From NCBI GenBank assembly GCA_045580485.1, contig JAZNNW010000136.1:1-36765 (forward strand): 36,765 nt of DNA, in the 5' to 3' direction. The notes below the pieces were generated by a model. That model made no database searches, was not told the DNA's origin, and was given only the letters and a program-made list of their open reading frames with translations. Shown here piece after piece: positions 13,167 to 19,805 of this stretch. The DNA is from Avoscillospira sp045580485. GTDB taxonomy: Bacteria; Bacillota; Clostridia; Oscillospirales; Oscillospiraceae. A program made the translations under genes and the position numbers. Position 1 is the first letter of the stretch, and every line of letters begins with the position of its first letter.

Positions 13167-14597
13167 ATGAGCGTGGAAAACAAGACTGACAAGCCTATTG
13201 AACTTTTCGGTCGTAGAGAAATCACCACCCCGGTGGATAAGATCACCCGACGGAATCTGGTTCAAGTGCTGGCAAAAGCTGTGTCCATTCACACGGAAAA
13301 TTCCGCCGAGATTGATTACCTCTACTGGTACGAACGTGGTAAGCAGCCTATTCTGAGCCGTACTAAAGAAGTCAGACCTGAGATCAACAATAGAATTGTT
13401 GAGAATCACGCTGCTGAGATCACTCAGTTTACGTCTGCGTATTTCCTGGGTGAACCTGTCACTTATGTCCGGCGTGGCGGCCGTAAGGAAGCATCTGATG
13501 CAGTCGGTCGTTTGAATGACATGATGTTCTTCGAGAAGAAAGCAAGTCACGATAAGCGTTTGGCTACTTGGATGTCTTTGTGTGGTCATGGCTATCGTAT
13601 GGTTCTTCCCGATAAGAATTATGAATCCGGTTCTGATGAAGCTCCCTTCACGCTGGATATCCCGGATCCCCGCCACACGTTCGTCGTGTATCACTCTGGT
13701 TTCGGTCATGCCCGTGTGATGGGTGTGAGAGAAGTATTCCGATATGAGGATGAAAAACTCAAAACCTTGTATTGCGGTTATACCAAGACTCACTATTTCG
13801 AGGTCATGGACGATAAGATCCTGACCTGGAAGACTCACACTCTGTATGACATTCCGATTTACGAATATCGGCTGAATATGTTCCGCTTGGGTTCTTTTGA
13901 ACCCGCAGTCCCTCTGCTGAATGCGATCAACACCATGGCTTCCAACCGTGTAGACGGTGTGGAACAGTTTGTTCAGAGCTTCTTGAAATTCATTAACTGT
14001 GAAGTCGATGAAGAAAAGCTCACCAAGCTGAAACAGTTGGGTGCAATCGTCATTAAGTCGATGGACGGTGTGAATGCCGATGTTGGTATCGTTTCCCAGG
14101 AGCTTAATCAGACACAGACTCAGACCCTGGTTGATTATATGTACGAACAGGTGCTTATCATCTGCGGTATGCCCTCCACCACAAAGGGCGGTGCTTCCAC
14201 TTCCGACACGGGTCAGGCAGTATTCCTGCGTGACGGTTGGAGTCAGTGTGAAGCACGAGCCAAGGACACCGAAGGTCTGTTCGAGGAATCCGAGCGTGAG
14301 TTCCTGCGGTTGGTTCTGCGAATCGCCCGTGATAAGAGCGATCTGGATTTGAAGCTCTCCGAGGTGGAATGCAAATTCACTCGTAGACAGCATGACAATC
14401 TGCTCACCAAGACTCAGGCTCTGCGGAATATGCTGGAATCCGGTCTGGCACCTGATGTGGCAATCGCCACGAGTGGTCTGTTCAATGATCCTATGGACGT
14501 TGCACAGCAGTCCGCTGAATATCTGAAAAAGTGGACATACCGTGAACCTGTTACGGTCAAAACGGAGGATCCCTCTGTGGATAATCCGACGGAATAG
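13167..14597 (+). CDS. Portal protein, SPP1 gp6-like (476 aa)
   Basis: The portal ring through which DNA enters and leaves the head. The start at 13167 (MSVENKTDKPIELFG) follows AAGGAGG; an in-frame ATG at 13098 lies inside hairpin B. The body shows the SPP1-like portal pattern: NRIVENHAAEITQFTSAYFLGEPV (about 75-98), RLATWMSLCGHGYRMVLP, PLLNAINTMASNRVDGVEQFVQSF (about 250-275) and MYEQVLIICGMPSTT. The gene is first after the late promoter and is followed by three tandem hairpins, then the scaffold gene. Confidence 0.9.
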   Translation: MSVENKTDKPIELFGRREITTPVDKITRRNLVQVLAKAVSIHTENSAEIDYLYWYERGKQPILSRTKEVRPEINNRIVENHAAEITQFTSAYFLGEPVTYVRRGGRKEASDAVGRLNDMMFFEKKASHDKRLATWMSLCGHGYRMVLPDKNYESGSDEAPFTLDIPDPRHTFVVYHSGFGHARVMGVREVFRYEDEKLKTLYCGYTKTHYFEVMDDKILTWKTHTLYDIPIYEYRLNMFRLGSFEPAVPLLNAINTMASNRVDGVEQFVQSFLKFINCEVDEEKLTKLKQLGAIVIKSMDGVNADVGIVSQELNQTQTQTLVDYMYEQVLIICGMPSTTKGGASTSDTGQAVFLRDGWSQCEARAKDTEGLFEESEREFLRLVLRIARDKSDLDLKLSEVECKFTRRQHDNLLTKTQALRNMLESGLAPDVAIATSGLFNDPMDVAQQSAEYLKKWTYREPVTVKTEDPSVDNPTE

Positions 14598-14600
14598 ACG

Positions 14601-14687
14601 GTGGTAGAGAAACCACTCTAAATAATTCGCAAGTCGCTAGAGAAAGCGTATCTAAATTTCGCAAAAAGAGTAGCGGAGAGAACCGCT
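14601..14687 (+). promoter_or_regulatory. Three tandem hairpins sharing an AGAGAA loop
   Basis: Hairpin 1: GTGGT-AGAGAA-ACCAC (14601-14616). Hairpin 2: CGCT-AGAGAA-AGCG (14635-14648). Hairpin 3: AGCGG-AGAGAA-CCGCT (14672-14687). Each is followed by a related tail ending in CGCAA. The stems differ but each pairs perfectly, and the loop is identical. The array fills the gap between portal stop and the scaffold ribosome binding site (AGGAGG at 14701). Confidence 0.75.
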
Positions 14688-14714
14688 CTGACCAAACGCA
14701 AGGAGGTATCTATC

Positions 14715-15266
14715 ATGGCTTTCGATTGGACGAAAGTTGAGGGTTATAGAGAAGATATGAGCGATGCCGAGAAGATCGCACTGCTTGCTAACTTCGATAT
14801 GCCCGACTACGGTGCTCTCAAGTTGCAGTTCGATAAGACTTCCAGCGAACTGGCTGGTGTCAAAAAGCAGCTCCGTGAGAAGCAGACCGAGGAAGAACGC
14901 AAGGAAGCTGAACGGCTTGCCGCCGATGAAGCTACCAAGACCGAGCTGGAAACCCTGCGTAGGGAGAAAGCTCTCAATTCTCATAAGGCAACCTACCTGG
15001 GTATGGGTTATTCCGAAGCCCTGGCTCAGAAAGCTGCCGAAGCTATGGTTGATGGCAAGATGGACGAGCTGTTCGCCGTCATGCGTGAGCATAGCACCAA
15101 TGCGGAGAAGGAACTGAGAAAGAAGATTCTCGATGAAACTCCTGCACCTCCCCCCGGCGAACCCGGCGGTGAGAAAACTGCTGGTGAAAAGCTGGCACAG
15201 AAGATTGCCAAGGAATCTACTGAGTCTGCCAAGTCCAGCAACGATATCCTGTCCAAATACATCTAA
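14715..15266 (+). CDS. Capsid scaffolding protein (183 aa)
   Basis: Follows portal and precedes decoration and capsid genes, the scaffold position. The protein is Glu/Lys/Ala-rich with a long coiled coil (about 40-90: LQFDKTSSELAGVKKQLREKQTEEERKEAERL). It has a Pro/Gly linker (APPPGEPGGE) and a short basic C-terminal helix, matching the minor structural GP20/scaffold class. It would assemble the procapsid and then leave. AAGGAGG at 14700-14706. Its yield may be tuned by the upstream hairpin array. Confidence 0.85.
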   Translation: MAFDWTKVEGYREDMSDAEKIALLANFDMPDYGALKLQFDKTSSELAGVKKQLREKQTEEERKEAERLAADEATKTELETLRREKALNSHKATYLGMGYSEALAQKAAEAMVDGKMDELFAVMREHSTNAEKELRKKILDETPAPPPGEPGGEKTAGEKLAQKIAKESTESAKSSNDILSKYI

Positions 15267-15281
15267 TAGGAGGAAAAGAAA

Positions 15282-15614
15282 ATGGCTCTGGCTAATATGT
15301 CCTTTTCTCAGCGTGTAGTTGAAAACTCCGTTGAGATTCTGTTCAACAGCGAGTATGTGGGTCGTGCTCTGACTCTGGACTCCGCTGCTTTCACCGATGG
15401 TGTTTGCAAGGCTGGTACTCCCATTGCCGCCAACGGCACCGTCGCAAACGATGCAACCGCAGTCGGTATTCTGCTGGTTGACGTACATGAGGAACGTCCT
15501 CAGGGCACCGTTGTTATCGGTGGCTACATTCATACCGCTCGTGCTGCAAAGCACTCCGGCGTTACCGTTGCAGAAGCTGCACGGGCTGCGCTCAAGAACG
15601 TCGTGTTCTGCTAA
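15282..15614 (+). CDS. Head decoration protein, lambda D-like (110 aa)
   Basis: A small beta-rich protein between scaffold and major capsid genes. Features are LTLDSAAFTDGVCKAGTPIAANG and a later AVGILLVDVHEERPQGTVVIGGYIH, resembling the lambda head decoration D family that binds the outside of the capsid as trimers. It begins MALANMSFSQRVVENSVEI, which is longer than the core fold. GGAGG precedes the start. Confidence is moderate to good from order plus fold pattern. Confidence 0.75.
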   Translation: MALANMSFSQRVVENSVEILFNSEYVGRALTLDSAAFTDGVCKAGTPIAANGTVANDATAVGILLVDVHEERPQGTVVIGGYIHTARAAKHSGVTVAEAARAALKNVVFC

Positions 15615-15635
15615 TTCTGTAAGGAGGTTTAACCT

Positions 15636-16703
15636 ATGCGTATCACTGAGATTTTTAGTGCAAAGGCGGTTGCTTCCCATTGGACTGAAACCGCTTCCAA
15701 CCGTATTCCCTATCTGGGTCTGGGTTTCTTCCCCGAAAAGAAGAAGATGGGTCTGGATCTGAAATGGATTCGTGGTCATAAGGGTCTGCCTGTTTCCCTG
15801 GCTCCCTCCAACTTCGATGCCAAGTCCACCCTGCGTTCCCGTGAGGGCTTCAAGTTCACCGAAACCGAGATGGCTTTCTTCCGTGAGTCCATGCTGGTCA
15901 AGGAAGCTGACGAGCAGGAGATCATGCGTGTGAAGGATGCCAACGATCCTTACGCTGCCGATGTGATTTCCCGGATTTTCGATGACACCAACACCCTGCT
16001 GGCTGGTGCCGAGGTCGTGGCAGAGCGTATGCGTATGCAGCTCCTGTGCCCCGAAGACGGCTCCCCCAAGATTCACATCGCTGCCAATGGCGTTAATTAC
16101 GCCTACAATTACGACGTAGACGGCACCTACAAGGAGAAGAACTTCCTGGAGCTGGCTACCGATGCCGACAAGTGGTCTGACCACGAGAACTCCGATCCCA
16201 TGGCTGATATCACTGCTGGTCAGGATGCCGTGGAAGCCGAAACTGGTGTTCGTCCTTCCATCGCTCTTATGAGCCGTGCAACCTTTAACCACATCAAGGC
16301 AAACGCCAAGGTTCGTGCCGCTATCCTGGCTCAGAACGCAACTGCCAACGTCCTGATGAACGATGCTCGTGTTAAGGAGCTGTTCAAGACCGAGCTGGGT
16401 GTGACCATCGCTGTTTACACCAAGCAGTATCTGGACGAGGAGGGCGTTGCCCACAAGTTCTATCTGGATGGTTTCTGCACCCTGCTGCCCGAAGGTGCCC
16501 TGGGTAACACCTGGCGTGGTGTCACTCCTGAGGAGCGTGCCCTGCTGGGCAACGACAAGGCTGATGTTTCCGTCGTTTCCAACGGCGTTGCCATCACCGT
16601 CACCGTGACCACCGACCCCGTGAACACCAAGACCACCGTGTCTGAGATCGTGCTGCCCTCCTTCGAGCGCATGGCTGAAACCTACGTCATTAAGGCTTAC
16701 TAA
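15636..16703 (+). CDS. Major capsid protein, lambda E-like (355 aa)
   Basis: Belongs to the Phage_cap_E type. The N-terminal segment includes NRIPYLGLGFFPEKKKMGLDLKWIRGHKGLPVSLAPSNFDA (about 22-62). Further on are RVKDANDPYAADVISRIFDD, GQDAVEAETGVRPSIALMSRATFNHIK and a C-terminal TDPVNTKTTVSEIVLPSFERMAETYVIKAY. It forms the capsid shell. Codon use is more biased toward preferred C-ending codons than its neighbours, as expected for a highly made protein. AAGGAGG precedes the start. Its stop overlaps the next ATG. Confidence 0.93.
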   Translation: MRITEIFSAKAVASHWTETASNRIPYLGLGFFPEKKKMGLDLKWIRGHKGLPVSLAPSNFDAKSTLRSREGFKFTETEMAFFRESMLVKEADEQEIMRVKDANDPYAADVISRIFDDTNTLLAGAEVVAERMRMQLLCPEDGSPKIHIAANGVNYAYNYDVDGTYKEKNFLELATDADKWSDHENSDPMADITAGQDAVEAETGVRPSIALMSRATFNHIKANAKVRAAILAQNATANVLMNDARVKELFKTELGVTIAVYTKQYLDEEGVAHKFYLDGFCTLLPEGALGNTWRGVTPEERALLGNDKADVSVVSNGVAITVTVTTDPVNTKTTVSEIVLPSFERMAETYVIKAY

Positions 16704-16894
16704 TGGCGTATGTGAAGTTTCCGCATTCCGTCAAGTTCAATGGTAAGTATTATGCACCTAATACTTCCATTAAGGTTGACGATGCAGCGGAGCACGTTGA
16801 ACGTGGTGCTGCGGAAACAGCTAACCGGACAGGGAAGAAGAAAAGAAAATCTTCTTCCCGTCCTAAAGCCGATTCCAAGTCTTCTAAAGACTAA
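16703..16894 (+). CDS. Small head-associated protein (63 aa)
   Basis: Starts in the TAATG overlap with the capsid gene. The N-terminal half (YVKFPHSVKFNGKYYAPNTSIKV) is beta-like. The C-terminal third is a strongly basic, Ser-rich tail (GKKKRKSSSRPKADSKSSKD). Small proteins with this layout often follow the capsid gene in Firmicutes phages. Role unknown. Confidence 0.65.
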   Translation: MAYVKFPHSVKFNGKYYAPNTSIKVDDAAEHVERGAAETANRTGKKKRKSSSRPKADSKSSKD

Positions 16895-16914
16895 TCCGAA
16901 GGAGGTAGACCGTT

Positions 16915-17244
16915 ATGAATACTGACGAAAAGCTCAAGATGGTGAAAACCTTGCTTGATATCGCAGAATCTGACACCAGCGAAGATTCTTTCATTAAGGT
17001 CTACCTTACCGCTGCTGAAAAAGAGATTATCTCGTGGAGATATTCTCTCAGCTCTAAGACAGTCGATACTGTCCCGGCTGAATATGAGATGACTCAGATT
17101 TTCGCTGCCATCGCTGGTTATTCGCAGAGTGGTGCGGAAGGTCAGACATCTCATTCCGAAAATTCCATTTCGAGAACGTTTTCTTATCCCGATATGCTCC
17201 ATTACATTCGCAAAAATGTCATTCCGTTCTGCGGTCTTATTTGA
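16915..17244 (+). CDS. Head-tail connector, gp6-like (109 aa)
   Basis: Begins with helical MNTDEKLKMVKTLLDIAESDTSEDSFIKVYLTAAEKEIISWRYS, the usual pattern of the small DNA-packaging/connector family placed after the capsid. It would attach below the portal ring. GGAGG at 16902-16906. The next gene follows after 10 nt. Confidence 0.75.
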   Translation: MNTDEKLKMVKTLLDIAESDTSEDSFIKVYLTAAEKEIISWRYSLSSKTVDTVPAEYEMTQIFAAIAGYSQSGAEGQTSHSENSISRTFSYPDMLHYIRKNVIPFCGLI

Positions 17245-17254
17245 GGTGATTCAA

Positions 17255-17662
17255 ATGAGATGTTTGAACAGGAATAAGCGAGAGTTCTGGTACGCCTTGT
17301 ATGAAGGACGTGTTCCTCTGAAAAACGAGGATGGGAAATTTACGGGTGAATATGGCAACAGGTATTCCAATCCCATTGCACATAAAGCGAATATTTCCGC
17401 TGCCCGTGGTGAAACCGTCACCCGTCAATTCGGTGAGGATGAATCCTACGACAAGGTTATTGTCGATGACGATGTGAATCTTCCCATCGACGAGCATTCC
17501 GTTCTGTGGATCGACACCGTACCTTCGTTAAACGAGGACGGCAGTCTGGTTCTCAACGAAAACGGTGATGCTGTTACACCTTATGACTATGAGGTGAAAA
17601 AGGTTGCCACCAGCCTTAATTCCACTCTCATTGCTGTTCAGAAGGTGGATGTCGATGGGTAA
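17255..17662 (+). CDS. Head closure/adaptor protein, probable (135 aa)
   Basis: The start at 17255 (MRCLNRNKREFWYALYEGR) follows GAGGTG; an in-frame start at 17129 lies inside the previous gene. The LNRNK..FWYALYEG opening is typical of the head-closure/adaptor protein placed second after the connector in these phages, with a beta-rich C-terminal half (VLWIDTVPSL...YEVKKVATSLNSTLIAVQKV). Function assigned by order and opening motif. It overlaps the next gene by 8 nt. Confidence 0.6.
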   Translation: MRCLNRNKREFWYALYEGRVPLKNEDGKFTGEYGNRYSNPIAHKANISAARGETVTRQFGEDESYDKVIVDDDVNLPIDEHSVLWIDTVPSLNEDGSLVLNENGDAVTPYDYEVKKVATSLNSTLIAVQKVDVDG

Positions 17663-18176
17663 AAAGGTTATTTCCTTCGAGTTATCGACACGAAGTATCA
17701 ATCAGGCTATCAAACAGCTTGAGGAGTATGAACGGGAGATTCTTCGTAAGTGCGATCTCTTGCGAGATCGTGTGGCGGAGGAGCTTCGTAAAGAAGCGAG
17801 CAATGGTTTTTCCGGTGCCATCGTGGATGATTTAGTCCTTGGTGGCGGTCGCAAAGCAGATGTCAATGTGTCTGTTGATAACCGAGGAAGTATCACGGTT
17901 GTCATTGCCGAAGGTGAGGATGCCATTTGGTGTGAATTTGGTGCTGGTGTATACCACAACGGTTCCGCCGGATCCTCCCCACATCCCAAAGGTGCGGAAT
18001 TGAATTTCTTAATCGGCGGGTATGGAAAAGGTAAAGGTAAACGAAAAGCCTGGGCTTTTTACGATGACGGCGATTTGAGTATCACACGAGGTACTCCGGC
18101 AGCAATGCCTATGTATAACGCTGTGAAAAAAGTTTCCGAAAGAATCGTTGAAATCGCAAAAGAGGTGTTCGCATGA
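17655..18176 (+). CDS. Neck/tail-completion protein, HK97 gp10-like (173 aa)
   Basis: The start at 17655 (MGKKVISFELSTRSINQ) is 6 nt after AAGGTGG; the ATG two codons earlier is too close to it. An N-terminal helix (INQAIKQLEEYEREILRKCDLLRDRVAEELRKEA) is followed by a beta domain with EGEDAIWCEFGAGVYHNG, as in the HK97 gp10 family that joins head and tail. It overlaps the next start by 4 nt (ATGA). Confidence 0.75.
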   Translation: MGKKVISFELSTRSINQAIKQLEEYEREILRKCDLLRDRVAEELRKEASNGFSGAIVDDLVLGGGRKADVNVSVDNRGSITVVIAEGEDAIWCEFGAGVYHNGSAGSSPHPKGAELNFLIGGYGKGKGKRKAWAFYDDGDLSITRGTPAAMPMYNAVKKVSERIVEIAKEVFA

Positions 18177-18577
18177 TCGATATCGAAGCCGATGTCTATG
18201 ACATTGTGTATCAAAGAGCGGTACAGAAATACCCGCATTTATTTATGACTGGTGAATACGTTAAGTCCCCTCCCTCTTTCCCCTGCGCTTCACTGGTGGA
18301 ATCGGATAATGCGGCTTATCTGAGAACCCAGTCGTCTGATTCCGTAGAGAATCATGCCGAGGTCATGTTCGAGTTGAGTGTTTACTCGAATAAAACCGAA
18401 GGTAGAAAAGCTGAATGTCGAGAGATCATGGCGTTTTTGGATGGAATCATGGGTAATCTGGGTTTCACCCGGACAATGATGAATCCGGTTCCCAATCTGA
18501 ATGATGCCACGATTTACCGAATGGTTGCTCGATACAAGGCAGTCGTTTCTAACGACAAGAAAATTTACAGGAGGTAA
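18173..18577 (+). CDS. Tail terminator-like protein (134 aa)
   Basis: Placed between the gp10-like gene and the tail tube gene. It starts MIDIEADVYDIVYQRAVQKYPHLFMTGEY and contains a central beta sheet pattern (ENHAEVMFELSVYSNKTEGRK) followed by an alpha helix (ECREIMAFLDGIMGNLG), as in tail terminator proteins that cap the tail tube. Assigned by order and fold pattern. Confidence 0.7.
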   Translation: MIDIEADVYDIVYQRAVQKYPHLFMTGEYVKSPPSFPCASLVESDNAAYLRTQSSDSVENHAEVMFELSVYSNKTEGRKAECREIMAFLDGIMGNLGFTRTMMNPVPNLNDATIYRMVARYKAVVSNDKKIYRR

Positions 18578-18583
18578 AAGAAA

Positions 18584-19006
18584 ATGGCAATTTCTACTTA
18601 CAAGGTCTTTCTGATGATTAAGAAAGATGCTGCTTATGAAAAGCTGGTTGACATCAAGGACTTCCCCGATCTGGGCGGCGAGCCTGAGATGCTGGAAACC
18701 ACCACTCTGTCTGACAAGATGCAGACCTACATCCCCGGTATTCAGAACCTGGATGCCCTGGCATTTACTGCCAACTACACCAAGGAAAAGTTCACCGAAC
18801 TGAAGGGTATGGAAGGTGCCGAGCACGATTACTCTGTGTGGTTCGGCGGCACTGAGGAAAATGGCGTGGTTACTCCCACCGGCTCTGACGGCAAGTTTGA
18901 CTTCAAGGGTCAGCATTCCGTTTACGCTGTGGGTGCTGGTGTCAATGAGGTTGTTGATATGAACATCACCATCGCACCTTCCACCCCCATCACCATGGCT
19001 GAGTAA
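18584..19006 (+). CDS. Major tail (tube) protein (140 aa)
   Basis: Follows the tail terminator and precedes the two chaperone frames, the fixed place of the tube protein. Features include FPDLGGEPEMLETTTLSDKMQTYIPGIQNLDALAFTANYTKEKF (about 28-72), which is typical of siphophage tube proteins of Firmicutes. Codon use is strongly biased, as for the capsid. AGGAGG precedes the start. Confidence 0.88.
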   Translation: MAISTYKVFLMIKKDAAYEKLVDIKDFPDLGGEPEMLETTTLSDKMQTYIPGIQNLDALAFTANYTKEKFTELKGMEGAEHDYSVWFGGTEENGVVTPTGSDGKFDFKGQHSVYAVGAGVNEVVDMNITIAPSTPITMAE

Positions 19007-19033
19007 GCCAAACAATTATAGGAGGACAGAACA

Positions 19034-19363
19034 ATGAGCAAGCAGTTGATTTTTTCCGTTGAGGGTAAGGAATACACCCTCGAATTTACTCGCAGAACCG
19101 TACAGGAAATGGAGAGAAAGGGCTTCATCGCATCCGATATCACGGACAAGCCCATGACCACCCTTCCCGCACTGTTCGCTGGCGCATTCCTGGCTAACCA
19201 CAGATTCGTGAAGCCGGAAGTCATCGAAAATATCTATAACAAACTTACCAAGAAGCAGGAGCTGATCGGCAAGCTGGCAGAAATGTACAACGAACCCATC
19301 CTGGCTCTTGTTGAAGAACCCGCAGAAGACAAGGGAAACGTAGACTGGACAGCGACTTGGTAA
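19034..19363 (+). CDS. Tail assembly chaperone, short form (109 aa)
   Basis: Begins MSKQLIFSVEGKEYTLEFTRRTVQEMERKGF, the common start of Firmicutes tail assembly chaperones. It lies between tube and tape measure. It ends in TAA at 19361-19363. A slippery heptamer at 19333-19339 lets a share of ribosomes shift to -1 and continue into the next frame, giving a long form of about 255 aa. The chaperone coats the tape measure during tail assembly. Confidence 0.85.
   Translation: MSKQLIFSVEGKEYTLEFTRRTVQEMERKGFIASDITDKPMTTLPALFAGAFLANHRFVKPEVIENIYNKLTKKQELIGKLAEMYNEPILALVEEPAEDKGNVDWTATW
19333..19339 (+). promoter_or_regulatory. -1 ribosomal frameshift site GGGAAAC
   Basis: In the zero frame the bases read G GGA AAC, the X XXY YYZ pattern. 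A -1 slip re-pairs as GGG AAA and continues in the frame of the downstream gene, which is open from here on. A strong hairpin at 19384-19419 (GAGGGGAG with CTCCCCTC) lies 44 nt downstream, farther than usual for a stimulator. Confidence 0.85.
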
Positions 19364-19800
19364 GTGACTCGCTGTCCTCCACTGAGGGGAGTGGTGGTGT
19401 TACTACCACTGCTCCCCTCAAAACTTACGCAGAGAAGTTCACTGAGCTTTTTCCGTATTATCTGTCCCTCGGAATGACCGAAGAACAGTATTGGGATCGT
19501 GATTGCCAGTTGGTCGTTGCGTATCGCAAAGCGGAAGAAATCAGAGTAAATCGTAGAAATCAAGAGATGTGGTTGCAGGGCGCATATTTTTATGATGCCT
19601 TGACTCGTGTATCTCCCCTTCTCCATGCTTTTGCCAAAAAAGGTACTAAGCCCGTTCCTTATCTTGGTGAAGCCTACGCTCTTACAGAGAAACAGGTGGA
19701 GTTCAAAGAGGAGGAAAAGGCTAAGAAGATCCATGACAAGGGCAAGACTCTTATGGAAGGATTTATGCTACGACATAACAAAAAGTTTGAAGGGAAGTGA
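19339..19800 (+). CDS. Tail assembly chaperone, frameshifted C-terminal part
   Basis: Open in the -1 frame relative to the previous gene from the slip site on, about 153 residues. It may also be read from a weak TTG at 19357, but no ribosome binding site is there, so the fusion is the likely product. The part has FTELFPYYLSLGMTEEQYWDRDCQLVVAYRKAEE and a charged C-terminus, as in the second chaperone frame of many siphophages. It ends just before the tape measure gene. Confidence 0.85.
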   Translation, partial: RRLDSDLVSDSLSSTEGSGGVTTTAPLKTYAEKFTELFPYYLSLGMTEEQYWDRDCQLVVAYRKAEEIRVNRRNQEMWLQGAYFYDALTRVSPLLHAFAKKGTKPVPYLGEAYALTEKQVEFKEEEKAKKIHDKGKTLMEGFMLRHNKKFEGK

Positions 19801-19805
19801 GAAAT

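Noticed and set aside
14652..16454. Long minus-strand open frame opposite scaffold and capsid genes
   Set aside because: Shadow of highly biased codons in capsid genes on the plus strand. No domain and no ribosome binding site.
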